Shown here piece by piece: positions 1 through 5,979 of a stretch of 7,130 bases of DNA. Positions within the stretch are counted from its first letter, which is position 1, and each line of letters begins with the position of its first letter. Origin of the DNA: an uncultured Clostridium sp. (GTDB taxonomy: Bacteria; Bacillota; Clostridia; Lachnospirales; Lachnospiraceae); contig CAMEWU010000123.1 in the NCBI GenBank assembly GCA_945946715.1, positions 1 through 7,130 of the forward strand. The letters are read 5' to 3'. A model generated the notes under the pieces. The model had not been told where the DNA came from and made no database searches. It saw only the letters and a program-made list of their open reading frames with translations. The position numbers and the translations under genes are program-made.

Positions 1-346
1 CTCCATGCTTCCGCATGACATCACACAGAATCAAAGTCCCTGTTATATTATTATGATAATATTCTAATGGTTTCTCAACAGACTCACCTACCGCCTTCAT
101 TCCGGCAAAATGAATCACGCTGTCAATCTTTTCCTGTTCAAACACAGTTTCCAGTGCCTGCCGGTCCAGCAAATCAACTTTATAAAATGGAATAGAATGG
201 TTGGTAATCCGTTCCACCCGCTTCACTGCTTCCTCGCTGGAATTATATAAGTTATCTACGATTACTACCTCATATCCTGCCTGAATCAATTCTACACAGG
301 TATGTGTTCCAATGTATCCGGCTCCTCCGGTCACTAAAATTGCCAT
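1..346 (-). CDS. galE: UDP-glucose 4-epimerase GalE, N-terminal part (cut by window edge)
   Basis: GalE interconverts UDP-glucose and UDP-galactose in the cytoplasm (Leloir pathway, supply of galactosyl donors for glycans and glycolipids) using tightly bound NAD. Only the first 115 codons are here; family members are about 330-340 residues. The translation starts MAILVTGGAGYIGTHT, with the Rossmann dinucleotide motif GGAGYIG at residues 7-13, the acidic residue D31 ending the second strand, D58 in the DLLD motif, and the family signature HFAGMKAVGES at 79-89 followed by YYHNN at 96-100. The catalytic Tyr-x3-Lys lies beyond the edge. The start is ATG at 346 with GGAGGA (356-361) nine bases upstream. 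It follows the plsY-like gene by 61 bases on the same strand with no convincing promoter or terminator between them, so co-transcription is likely. A related NDP-sugar epimerase is possible, but the signature fits GalE best. Confidence 0.93.
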   Translation of the reverse strand, partial: MAILVTGGAGYIGTHTCVELIQAGYEVVIVDNLYNSSEEAVKRVERITNHSIPFYKVDLLDRQALETVFEQEKIDSVIHFAGMKAVGESVEKPLEYYHNNITGTLILCDVMRKHG

Positions 347-407
347 CGTTTATAGTCCTCCACATTTTATGTATCATCTATCACTATCATAAACAGATTA
401 CATCAGG

Positions 408-1034
408 TTATGAATTAAAATCCTCTGCTCCACTTAATACTTTTCGGACCGCAGCCCGTACGGAAGGCTCTTTCCCTTCCTTAAGCCGTGGTATATTAAC
501 ACAATGCTTTACAATTACACATATACAAGCCAGCTCTAAAATCACCAGACTAATATAACTATGACTTTTCATAAAATAAAAGAATGGATATAAAATTGCT
601 GTAGAAAAAGATGCGGCACAACCCCAGTCCGAAATCAGCATAACAGCAATTCCAATCACTGCCAAAAACAAAAATCCACGCACGTCCGTACTTAAAATAA
701 CACCTCCCAGTGTTGCCAATCCCTTACCTCCACGAAACTTCAGATAAAATGGGAAAATGTGCCCCAGAATTGCCGCAGCACCTGCAGTAATTCCGGCAAT
801 TCCAAACTCCGGAAATAGCAACTGTGCAATCTTAACCGCCAGAAATCCTTTCATAAAATCAGTCACCATTACAATGATTCCACTGGCTTTTCCCAACATC
901 ATAAATGCATTGGTGGTACCCAGATTCTTTTGACCTACATTTTTTAAATCAATCCCTTTTCCCTTGGAAAGAAAATATGAGGGGCTGATACTTCCTAACA
1001 AATACCCTACAACTAAGCATAATGCAAATTCCAT
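408..1034 (-). CDS. plsY: PlsY-like glycerol-3-phosphate acyltransferase (divergent)
   Basis: PlsY is an integral membrane enzyme that transfers an acyl group from acyl-phosphate to glycerol-3-phosphate, the first acylation step of bacterial phospholipid synthesis. The 208-residue product has the usual length and several hydrophobic helices (about 3-20, 50-73, 79-98, 118-133, 150-180). Family motifs are visible: GSISPSYFLSK at 14-24 (motif 1), GQKNLGTTN at 34-42 (motif 2), GHIFPFYLKFRGGKGLAT at 91-108 (motif 3), and a C-terminal IPRLKEGKEP segment matching the common RLxxGTEP. Motif 2 is usually GSGNxGATN, so the S-G pair is replaced by Q-K, and the Asn that often follows the motif 3 His is Ile93. 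It may be a paralogue rather than the sole essential copy. I chose ATG 1034 because GGGGAG (1043-1048) lies eight bases upstream; an in-frame start at 1070 would add 12 hydrophilic residues and lacks a good site. It is divergent from tetR and upstream of galE. Confidence 0.85.
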   Translation of the reverse strand: MEFALCLVVGYLLGSISPSYFLSKGKGIDLKNVGQKNLGTTNAFMMLGKASGIIVMVTDFMKGFLAVKIAQLLFPEFGIAGITAGAAAILGHIFPFYLKFRGGKGLATLGGVILSTDVRGFLFLAVIGIAVMLISDWGCAASFSTAILYPFFYFMKSHSYISLVILELACICVIVKHCVNIPRLKEGKEPSVRAAVRKVLSGAEDFNS

Positions 1035-1042
1035 GTCAGATT

Positions 1043-1048
1043 CTCCCC
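1043..1048 (-). promoter_or_regulatory. Ribosome binding site deciding the plsY start
   Basis: GGGGAG reads on the minus strand eight bases before ATG 1034. It supports this internal start over the upstream in-frame ATGs at 1070 and 1067. Confidence 0.7.
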
Positions 1049-1090
1049 TTTCCCACGCGTATACCATCATTCACATTCTCATTCGTATAA

Positions 1091-1106
1091 TTGTAGTATA
1101 CTACAA
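1091..1106. promoter_or_regulatory. Perfect 16-bp palindrome, candidate operator upstream of plsY
   Basis: TTGTAGTATACTACAA is its own reverse complement over all 16 bases and ends 57 bases before the plsY start. It covers the best -10-like hexamers for plsY on the minus strand: TATACT at 1095-1100 (with a weak TTTCCG at 1118-1123, 17 bases upstream) and TACAAT at 1090-1095. Palindromes of this size are typical TetR-family operators, and a tetR gene is divergently transcribed next to it, so it is a reasonable candidate site for that regulator. Binding is inference. The heptamer TATACTA recurs at 1211-1217 in the tetR -10 region, possibly as a half-site. Confidence 0.55.
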
Positions 1107-1187
1107 AAAACTCTATTCGGAAACCAGAGAAATGCCTCTTTTTCATATTTTCTTATATTTTTCTTTCAAAAATCTCTCATTGCATAA

Positions 1188-1216
1188 TTGACACCTGTCA
1201 TTTATCTAACTATACT
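1188..1216 (+). promoter_or_regulatory. Sigma-A type promoter of tetR
   Basis: TTGACA (1188-1193) is separated by exactly 17 bases from TATACT (1211-1216), a perfect -35 and a five-of-six -10. The preceding 45 bases are very AT-rich and could act as an UP-like element. Transcription would start near 1223, giving a leader of about 28 bases with GGAGGA at 1238-1243. The sequence ATACT...AGTAT around 1212-1229 forms a short imperfect inverted repeat over the start site that could be an autoregulatory site; this is weak. Confidence 0.8.
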
Positions 1217-1250
1217 ATATATAAAGTATCAATACATGGAGGACAGTCAG

Positions 1251-1841
1251 ATGCCAGATAAAACAGATTTACGAATCATAAAAACCTATACCTCACTTAC
1301 CAATGCTTTTTATGAGTTACTCAGCGAAAAAAAATTCGAAGATATTACAGTAAACGAGCTCTGCAATCGTGCCTTAATCCGTCGTGCCACCTTTTATAAA
1401 CATTTTACAGATAAAAATGATTTTTTCACCTTTGTTGTAAGAAATCTTTTTGACCAGTATAGCAATACTTATGAAGTGCAACCTCATCAGATCAAACCAA
1501 TTTCCTTTTATCTTTCTATTACAAAGAATATACTTCATTTTCTTTCAGAACGTGAGAAAATGGTTCGTTCTCTTGCTGCCAGCAATATGTATTCTACTCT
1601 AATGGATATATTCTGTATTGAAACCAGCAAAGAAGTTCAGGCCTATCTGGAGGAGGATGAAAAAAATGGAGCAGTCCTTCCGGCTTCTGCTGAAATTACT
1701 GCTCATTTCTTTACAGGTGCCATGGTAAGCTGCATCCGATATTGGTTTGTCTCCGACCATCATTTATCGGAAGACCAATTACTGGAACAGCTCGGTTCCC
1801 TGCTTTATGCATTTTCTCAACACTCTACAAGAGATTTCTAA
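1251..1841 (+). CDS. TetR/AcrR-family transcriptional regulator
   Basis: A 196-residue DNA-binding regulator. The N-terminal TetR helix-turn-helix domain spans about residues 8-56: TSLTNAFYELL, then FEDITVNELCNRALIRRATF and YKHFTDKNDFF, with the typical recognition-helix pattern RRATFYKHF at 44-52. The remainder (about 70-196) is a helical ligand-binding/dimerisation region; its style resembles the DhaS-like subgroup with a TetR_C_7-type C-terminal domain, from memory of family patterns. The ligand is unknown. ATG 1251 is chosen because GGAGGA (1238-1243) lies seven bases upstream; an in-frame ATG at 1236 would overlap that site. It is divergent from plsY-galE, so control of those genes is a natural hypothesis, supported only by position and the palindrome at 1091-1106. 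Its TAA stop overlaps the stop of the convergent membrane gene. Confidence 0.9.
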   Translation: MPDKTDLRIIKTYTSLTNAFYELLSEKKFEDITVNELCNRALIRRATFYKHFTDKNDFFTFVVRNLFDQYSNTYEVQPHQIKPISFYLSITKNILHFLSEREKMVRSLAASNMYSTLMDIFCIETSKEVQAYLEEDEKNGAVLPASAEITAHFFTGAMVSCIRYWFVSDHHLSEDQLLEQLGSLLYAFSQHSTRDF

Positions 1842-2956
1842 TTCAATTTCAAATCGCCTTCTTTTATCCAGCCCAGCTTTCGGCATATCCAGCCAAATCC
1901 CCAGGTTAATACTGCCGGAAGCACAAAGCTGATTAATACCAGTCCCAGCCAGTCCATTGGAGTAATGGCTGCTTTCGTACCTGCAGCCACATCATTGACC
2001 CATCCGGTATAAACACCAATCTGTCCCACTAATCCGCAGGTTCCCATACCGGAAGAAATAGCTTCTCCGTTCATTTCCATTTTGAATATACAGGTTGCAA
2101 TTGGTCCTGTAATCGCTGATGTCAAAATCGGTGGTATCCAGATTCGTGGATTTTTCACAATATTTCCCATCTGCAGCATGCTGGTTCCAATTCCCTGGGA
2201 AATCAAGCCACCCATCCGATTCTCCTTAAAACTCATGACAGCAAATCCTACCATCTGTGCACAGCAACCTGCAACTGCTGCTCCACCTGCAAGTCCGGTC
2301 AGACTTAATGCAGCACAAATCGCCGCACTGCTGATTGGAAGAGTCAAAGCAATTCCTACGATAACAGATACCAGAATTCCCATCATAAACGGACGTAATT
2401 CTGTGGCCAGCATAATCAGTTGTCCTACTGCACTTGCTGCAGAACCGATATACGGTGCAATTCCCATAGAAAGCAGCACACCGGAACAAATAGTTACCAA
2501 AGGTGTTACCAATATATCAATCTTCGTTTCTTTTGATACCAATTTACCTAATTCTGTTGCAATAATGGCAATTACCAGAACTGCAAGCGGTCCACCGGCT
2601 CCTCCCAATGTATTTGCTGCCGTACCAACTGTCAGCATAGAAAATAGTACTAACGGTGGTGCCTGTAAGGCTGATGCGATTGCAACTGCCATTGCAGGAC
2701 CTGCCACTGACTTTGCAAAGGTTCCAATATCAATCAGTATCTGCAAATGAAGTTGTTGTCCCAATGTTGCCACTATAGTACCAATCAATAACGAAGCAAA
2801 CAAACCATTTGCCATTGCCCCCATAGCATCAATAAAATACCGTTTGGCCGATATTTCAATATTCTTCTTCTTTAGAAATGCTCCAACCTTACTCTTTGGC
2901 TTTTTATTCTGTTCCTCTTGCTTATTTACTGCTTCCTGCTTATCTGTCTTTGTCAT
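1838..2956 (-). CDS. EIIC-like membrane protein of the PfoR / PTS_EIIC_2 type
   Basis: A 372-residue polytopic membrane protein. A polar Lys/Gln/Glu-rich cytoplasmic N-terminus (1-36) precedes roughly nine or ten hydrophobic segments (about 44-66, 72-98, 102-115, 123-138, 148-165, 190-208, 210-240, 274-292, 305-320, 336-358), rich in small Gly/Ala stretches. The segment around 247-276 (NRMGGLISQGIGTSMLQMGN, then KNPRIWIPP) is what I associate with the PTS_EIIC_2 family, which includes proteins labelled PfoR (perfringolysin regulator) in clostridia. No EIIA, EIIB, HPr or sugar-catabolic gene is nearby, so a classical phosphotransfer role is not supported. It starts at ATG 2956 with GAGGA (2964-2968) seven bases upstream, and lies 27 bases after niaR with no terminator between, so it is probably in the NiaR-controlled transcript. 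Substrate unknown; uptake or sensing of a pyridine vitamin is inference from context. Confidence 0.8.
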   Translation of the reverse strand: MTKTDKQEAVNKQEEQNKKPKSKVGAFLKKKNIEISAKRYFIDAMGAMANGLFASLLIGTIVATLGQQLHLQILIDIGTFAKSVAGPAMAVAIASALQAPPLVLFSMLTVGTAANTLGGAGGPLAVLVIAIIATELGKLVSKETKIDILVTPLVTICSGVLLSMGIAPYIGSAASAVGQLIMLATELRPFMMGILVSVIVGIALTLPISSAAICAALSLTGLAGGAAVAGCCAQMVGFAVMSFKENRMGGLISQGIGTSMLQMGNIVKNPRIWIPPILTSAITGPIATCIFKMEMNGEAISSGMGTCGLVGQIGVYTGWVNDVAAGTKAAITPMDWLGLVLISFVLPAVLTWGFGWICRKLGWIKEGDLKLN

Positions 2957-2983
2957 TCTTCTGTCCTCTCTTTTCTCTTGCTT

Positions 2984-3550
2984 TTAGCATTCATGTGTGT
3001 CTGACATAGTCTGTCCTCGTAGTGCTTCCGGTTCAAAGTCCCTAAGTTCTGCCAGATATCCTTTTTCCTGCAAAGCCTGCTCAATTAATTCCATTGTCTC
3101 TTCATCCTTTGCACGAATCGTATGATAATGGAACCCGGCTGTAGCATTCTTTAAGGGACTGGATTTACCCGCCTTTAATGCTTCACAAAAATCTCTTACA
3201 TCTTTTCTGGATTGTATCTTAAGTTTAGCCCTGACTTCTCCATATATCTTATGATAAATAAATACATCTACAACCTCGCCGCCTAAGTCCACAATCAGAT
3301 TTAATTCCTGCTCCGTCTCTTCATCACTATGATATACCTTAAACACTTTACAAACTCCTACTTCTTTTTGAAGCAAGTATCCTTTTGGTGTAGAAAGAAT
3401 CATATAACCTTCCTGTCTCAGGGTGCCAATATCCTGTACAATAATCTGGCGACTGACATTCAATATTTCTGCCAAACCACCGCCAGATAAAGGCTTTTCC
3501 GCTTTCTTTAACAATTCCAGCAGTTGCTCCTGCCGCATTTTTGCCGCCAT
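2984..3550 (-). CDS. niaR: NiaR-type transcriptional repressor of NAD biosynthesis (HTH_11 + 3H domain)
   Basis: NiaR (YrxA) represses de novo NAD synthesis and niacin uptake genes in Firmicutes and Thermotogae, with nicotinic acid as co-repressor. The 188-residue product has an N-terminal winged helix (about 5-60; recognition helix around VSRQIIVQDIGTLRQEGY, wing around STPKGYLL) and a C-terminal 3H domain (about 66-180). The conserved residues are present: H74 with E82 (YHSDEETEQEL), H100 in IYHKIYGE, and H141/H143 in GFHYHT. H74, E82, H141 and H143 match the metal ligands known for the Thermotoga homologue in order and approximate spacing. ATG 3550 is chosen because GGAGGTGA (3555-3562) lies just upstream; extension to 3589 would run through the promoter. 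No nadABC genes are in view. It is followed after 27 bases by the EIIC-like gene. Autoregulation is suggested by the palindrome at 3586-3629. Confidence 0.92.
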   Translation of the reverse strand: MAAKMRQEQLLELLKKAEKPLSGGGLAEILNVSRQIIVQDIGTLRQEGYMILSTPKGYLLQKEVGVCKVFKVYHSDEETEQELNLIVDLGGEVVDVFIYHKIYGEVRAKLKIQSRKDVRDFCEALKAGKSSPLKNATAGFHYHTIRAKDEETMELIEQALQEKGYLAELRDFEPEALRGQTMSDTHEC

Positions 3551-3554
3551 TCTT

Positions 3555-3562
3555 TCACCTCC
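3555..3562 (-). promoter_or_regulatory. Ribosome binding site deciding the niaR start
   Basis: GGAGGTGA reads on the minus strand four bases before ATG 3550, a near-perfect match to the 16S rRNA tail. It fixes the start at 3550; the longer in-frame reading from 3589 would begin inside the operator palindrome and upstream of the likely transcription start. Confidence 0.85.
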
Positions 3563-3579
3563 GGCTTTGTAATGGAGAA

Positions 3580-3608
3580 AGTATAACACCTTGGTTTACA
3601 TCTGTCAA
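3580..3608 (-). promoter_or_regulatory. Sigma-A type promoter of niaR
   Basis: On the minus strand TTGACA (3603-3608) is followed by a 17-base spacer and TATACT (3580-3585), an essentially consensus promoter. Transcription would begin near 3573, leaving a leader of about 23 bases before niaR. The -35 box lies in the central part of the large palindrome (3586-3629) and the whole spacer is its left arm, so a repressor bound there would block RNA polymerase directly. Confidence 0.85.
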
Positions 3609-3629
3609 TACAGCTGTAAACCAAGGTGT
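3586..3629. promoter_or_regulatory. 44-bp palindrome, probable NiaR operator
   Basis: The outer arms ACACCTTGGTTTACA (3586-3600) and TGTAAACCAAGGTGT (3615-3629) are exact reverse complements over 15 bases. After one mismatched pair (T3601/C3614) the symmetry continues with CTGT (3602-3605) and ACAG (3610-3613) around a CAAT centre, giving 19 of 20 paired positions per arm. The inner 20 bases, ACA-T-CTGT-CAAT-ACAG-C-TGT, resemble the short palindromic NiaR sites I recall from Bacillus (from memory, not checked). It sits over the niaR promoter, so autoregulation by NiaR is the simplest reading. In a transcript reading through from yitT it could also fold into a long hairpin, but no clear run of U follows. 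Confidence 0.8.
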
Positions 3630-3656
3630 AAAGTTCTTTGTCCTGTTATTTACTTT

Positions 3657-4514
3657 TTACTTTGTATTCCGCCCCAAGACGTCTGCCACTTCCGTAATTG
3701 AAATAAATGCATCTTTATCGTGTTCCTGCACAATTGCTTTCATTTTACCAATCTGAAATCGATTTACTACAAAGTAGATAACGGTCTTCTGCTTATCCGA
3801 ATAGTATCCGTGTCCCTCCCACAAGGTAATACCACTGCCGAACTCTTCTGACAATGCCTGGCTAATCATCTTCGGCTTTGTTGTAATAATCATAGCAGCC
3901 TTTGCCTTATCAAAACCTTCTACAATAAAGTCTACTGCATGAAGGGCTACATAGTATGTAACAATGGAGTATAATGGCAAAATCCAACTGTGCATTACCA
4001 TTCCAACAATAATATACAAAATGATATTATATGCCATAACAAACGTACCTACAGTAATGCCCATACGTTTCGAGAAAATAACCGCCATGACTTCTACACC
4101 ATCAATAGCACCGCCAAACCGTATGGTTAATCCACTTCCAATACCGGAAATCAGTCCGCCAAATACAGCCCCCAGCAATAAATCACTACCGGCAAAAGGG
4201 GAAGAAGTCGCAACGTCCACAGGAAAAATATCCCGAATCAGAAAGGATGCTACCGAATAAATAACAACTGCATAAACTGAATAAATGGTAAAACCTAATC
4301 CCTGCTTTTTATATCCATAAAGGAAAAAAGGAATATTCAAAATCAGCAGAAAAATAGATAATGTCCACGCTGCCGGTGTCACCTGCTCTAATAGCATAGC
4401 TGTGCCGGAAAAACCACTGTCATATAAATGCAATGGTGATAAAAACATTGTAACACCAATGGCATTAATAGTTCCGGATAGCGTTAACATCAAAAAATTC
4501 TTCCAACTCAACAC
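3657..4514 (-). CDS. YitT-family membrane protein (YitT_membrane + DUF2179)
   Basis: A 285-residue protein with about five or six transmembrane segments (about 6-26, 48-68, 74-94, 110-131, 155-175, 178-197), then a soluble C-terminal domain (about 205-282) of the DUF2179 type with the pattern GHGYYSDKQKTVIYFVVNR and a final ISITEVADVLG. The segment GGAIDGVEVMAVIFSKRMGI (134-153) corresponds to the conserved Gly-rich loop of the family. The family is widespread in Firmicutes, often in several copies; its biochemical role is not established, so no function is assigned. No ATG fits: GTG 4514 (five bases after AGGAGG at 4520-4525) or TTG 4511 (eight bases) is the start. It lies nine bases after exoA, whose stop codon overlaps its ribosome site, so it is the third gene of a deoC-exoA-yitT unit. 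Confidence 0.88.
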   Translation of the reverse strand: MLSWKNFLMLTLSGTINAIGVTMFLSPLHLYDSGFSGTAMLLEQVTPAAWTLSIFLLILNIPFFLYGYKKQGLGFTIYSVYAVVIYSVASFLIRDIFPVDVATSSPFAGSDLLLGAVFGGLISGIGSGLTIRFGGAIDGVEVMAVIFSKRMGITVGTFVMAYNIILYIIVGMVMHSWILPLYSIVTYYVALHAVDFIVEGFDKAKAAMIITTKPKMISQALSEEFGSGITLWEGHGYYSDKQKTVIYFVVNRFQIGKMKAIVQEHDKDAFISITEVADVLGRNTK

Positions 4515-4519
4515 AGCTT

Positions 4520-4525
4520 CCTCCT
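4520..4525 (-). promoter_or_regulatory. Ribosome binding site of the yitT-family gene, non-ATG start
   Basis: AGGAGG on the minus strand overlaps the exoA TAG stop (4524-4526). It sits five bases before GTG 4514 and eight before TTG 4511; both are in frame and the sequence does not decide between them. The next in-frame ATG is 24 bases inside the gene, at the ninth codon, and has no such site. Confidence 0.75.
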
Positions 4526-5279
4526 ATAATGCAATATCCAATTCTACCGGACAATGATCCGAACCCAGAATATCCGTATGAATCTTCGCATCCTGTAATT
4601 TATCCTTTAAGCATTCTGAAACGCAAAAATAATCAATACGCCATCCTGCATTCTTTGCTCTGGCACTGAACCGATAAGACCACCAGGAATATATATCGGC
4701 CTGATCCGGATAAAAGTATCGGAAGGTATCAATAAATCCACTTTCTAAGACCTTAGTAAAACAAGCACGTTCTTCGTCTGTAAATCCTGCATTTTTCCGG
4801 TTGGTTTTAGGATTCTTTAAATCGATTTCCTGATGTGCCACATTTAAGTCTCCACAATAAATCACCGGTTTTGTTTCTTCCAGTTTCTTTAAGTATGCCA
4901 GAAAATCCGTCTCCCATTGCATACGATATGGCAGTCTTGCTAATTCATTTTGGGAATTGGGTACGTAAACTGTCACCATATAATACTTCGGATATTCTAA
5001 GGTAATCACCCGTCCCTCTTTATCGTGCTCTTCTATACCAATGCCGTATGTTACATTCATTGGCTCTTTCTTAGTAAAAATAGCTGTACCGGAATATCCC
5101 TTTTTCTCAGCATAATTCCAGTACTGATAATAGCCTTCCAAATTTAATTCAATCTGTCCCTCCTGCAGCTTCGTTTCCTGTAGACAGAATATATCTGCAT
5201 CTAATTCCTGAAAGCTTTCCAGAAAGTTCTTTTGTACACAGGCTCGCAAGCCATTTACATTCCAAGAGATTAATTTCAT
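4524..5279 (-). CDS. exoA: Exodeoxyribonuclease III / AP endonuclease (ExoA, Xth family)
   Basis: A cytoplasmic Mg-dependent base-excision repair enzyme that cuts 5' to abasic sites and removes 3' blocking groups. The 251-residue product spans the full endonuclease/exonuclease/phosphatase fold with every catalytic motif: ISWNVNGLRA (N7), LQETK (E35), Y105 in VYVPNS, GDLNVAHQEID (D144, N146), the DNA-contact segment YSWWSYRFSARAKNAGWRIDYF (around 197-218; D216), and GSDHCPVELDI (D241, H242). Length matches B. subtilis ExoA. ATG 5279 is chosen because the family begins MKLISWN and GGAGGA (5286-5291) lies six bases upstream, within the last codons of deoC. Start and deoC stop overlap as ATGA, suggesting translational coupling. 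A longer reading from 5393 would lie inside deoC and is rejected. Nothing odd in the catalytic residues. Confidence 0.96.
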   Translation of the reverse strand: MKLISWNVNGLRACVQKNFLESFQELDADIFCLQETKLQEGQIELNLEGYYQYWNYAEKKGYSGTAIFTKKEPMNVTYGIGIEEHDKEGRVITLEYPKYYMVTVYVPNSQNELARLPYRMQWETDFLAYLKKLEETKPVIYCGDLNVAHQEIDLKNPKTNRKNAGFTDEERACFTKVLESGFIDTFRYFYPDQADIYSWWSYRFSARAKNAGWRIDYFCVSECLKDKLQDAKIHTDILGSDHCPVELDIAL

Positions 5280-5941
5280 TTCATTTCCTCCATAATCTGT
5301 ACTGTAGCACTTGTTCCCAACCGGTCTGCTCCTGCCTGAATCATTTCCTTGGCCGTTTTCAAATCCCGAATACCACCAGACGCCTTTACCCATGCCTTAC
5401 CGGCTACTGTTTTTTTCATCAGTGCCACATCAGCCGCTGTTGCACCTCCTGTACTAAAACCGGTAGACGTTTTCACAAAATCTGCTCCTGCTTCTATCGC
5501 CAGCTCACATGCCTTTATCTTCTCTTCCTCCGACAAAAGACAGGTTTCAATAATAACCTTTAACTTGGCTTCTTTCCATGCCGGATTATGTACACAGGCA
5601 TCCTTTACTTCTTTCATATCATAGAGAACTTCTTCATAGTCCTTCGCCTTCAATGCCCCCACATTTATTACCATATCAATTTCATCCGCACCATTTTCAA
5701 TTGCATCCACCGTTTCCAGTTTTTTACTAAGAGTCGACATAGCCCCCAAAGGAAACCCAATTACAGTGCATACTTTTACATCAACATCCTTTAATTCTTC
5801 TGCTACCAGAGGTGTATAATAGGAATTCACACAAACAGAAGCAAAATCATATTCTTTTGCTTCCTGGCAAATCCGCTTTACATCCTCTGCCGTAGCATCT
5901 GCTTTTAAGATGGTATGATCAAAATACTTTGAAAATTTCAT
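5276..5941 (-). CDS. deoC: Deoxyribose-phosphate aldolase
   Basis: DeoC cleaves 2-deoxyribose-5-phosphate into glyceraldehyde-3-phosphate and acetaldehyde, the last step of deoxynucleoside catabolism. The 221-residue class I aldolase (TIM barrel) shows the family start KYFDHTILKADAT (5-17), CVNSYYTP (37-44), CTVIGFPLGA (58-67), ADEIDMVINVGAL (85-97, with D89), IIETCLL (130-136), the Schiff-base lysine K157 in DFVKTSTGFSTGGAT, and K186 in WVKASGGIR. Length matches Bacillus DeoC. ATG 5941 is chosen for GAGGAG (5949-5954) seven bases upstream; an upstream in-frame start at 5971 would add ten poorly matching residues. No other deo genes (deoA, deoB, pupG, nupC) are visible, which is unusual for an inducible deo operon. 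It heads the deoC-exoA-yitT cluster. I find no convincing promoter in the 108 bases between it and rpoC. Confidence 0.96.
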   Translation of the reverse strand: MKFSKYFDHTILKADATAEDVKRICQEAKEYDFASVCVNSYYTPLVAEELKDVDVKVCTVIGFPLGAMSTLSKKLETVDAIENGADEIDMVINVGALKAKDYEEVLYDMKEVKDACVHNPAWKEAKLKVIIETCLLSEEEKIKACELAIEAGADFVKTSTGFSTGGATAADVALMKKTVAGKAWVKASGGIRDLKTAKEMIQAGADRLGTSATVQIMEEMK

Positions 5942-5979
5942 ATTTCTTCTCCTCAAATATATACATGCCACTTATACAA

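Noticed and set aside
366..393. Inverted repeat TTTATG...CATAAA between plsY and galE
   Set aside because: Only six AT-only pairs around a 16-base loop and no T-run; too weak to call a terminator or operator.
964..1191. Small plus-strand open frame across the plsY start and the spacer
   Set aside because: No ribosome site or recognisable product, and it runs antisense to plsY and then across the spacer's regulatory elements.
2082..2750. Long plus-strand open frame (222 codons) opposite the EIIC-like gene
   Set aside because: It lies entirely antisense to a gene with clear family motifs, has no good ribosome site, and its Ala/Pro/Ile-rich composition is what the reverse of a Gly/Ala-rich membrane gene produces.
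3551..3589. Longer niaR start at 3589
   Set aside because: The added 13 codons would overlap the operator and promoter and lie partly upstream of the predicted transcription start; the strong site at 3555-3562 points to 3550.
5280..5393. N-terminal extension of exoA from base 5393
   Set aside because: It would run inside deoC in another frame and precede the conserved family start MKLISWN, which has its own ribosome site.
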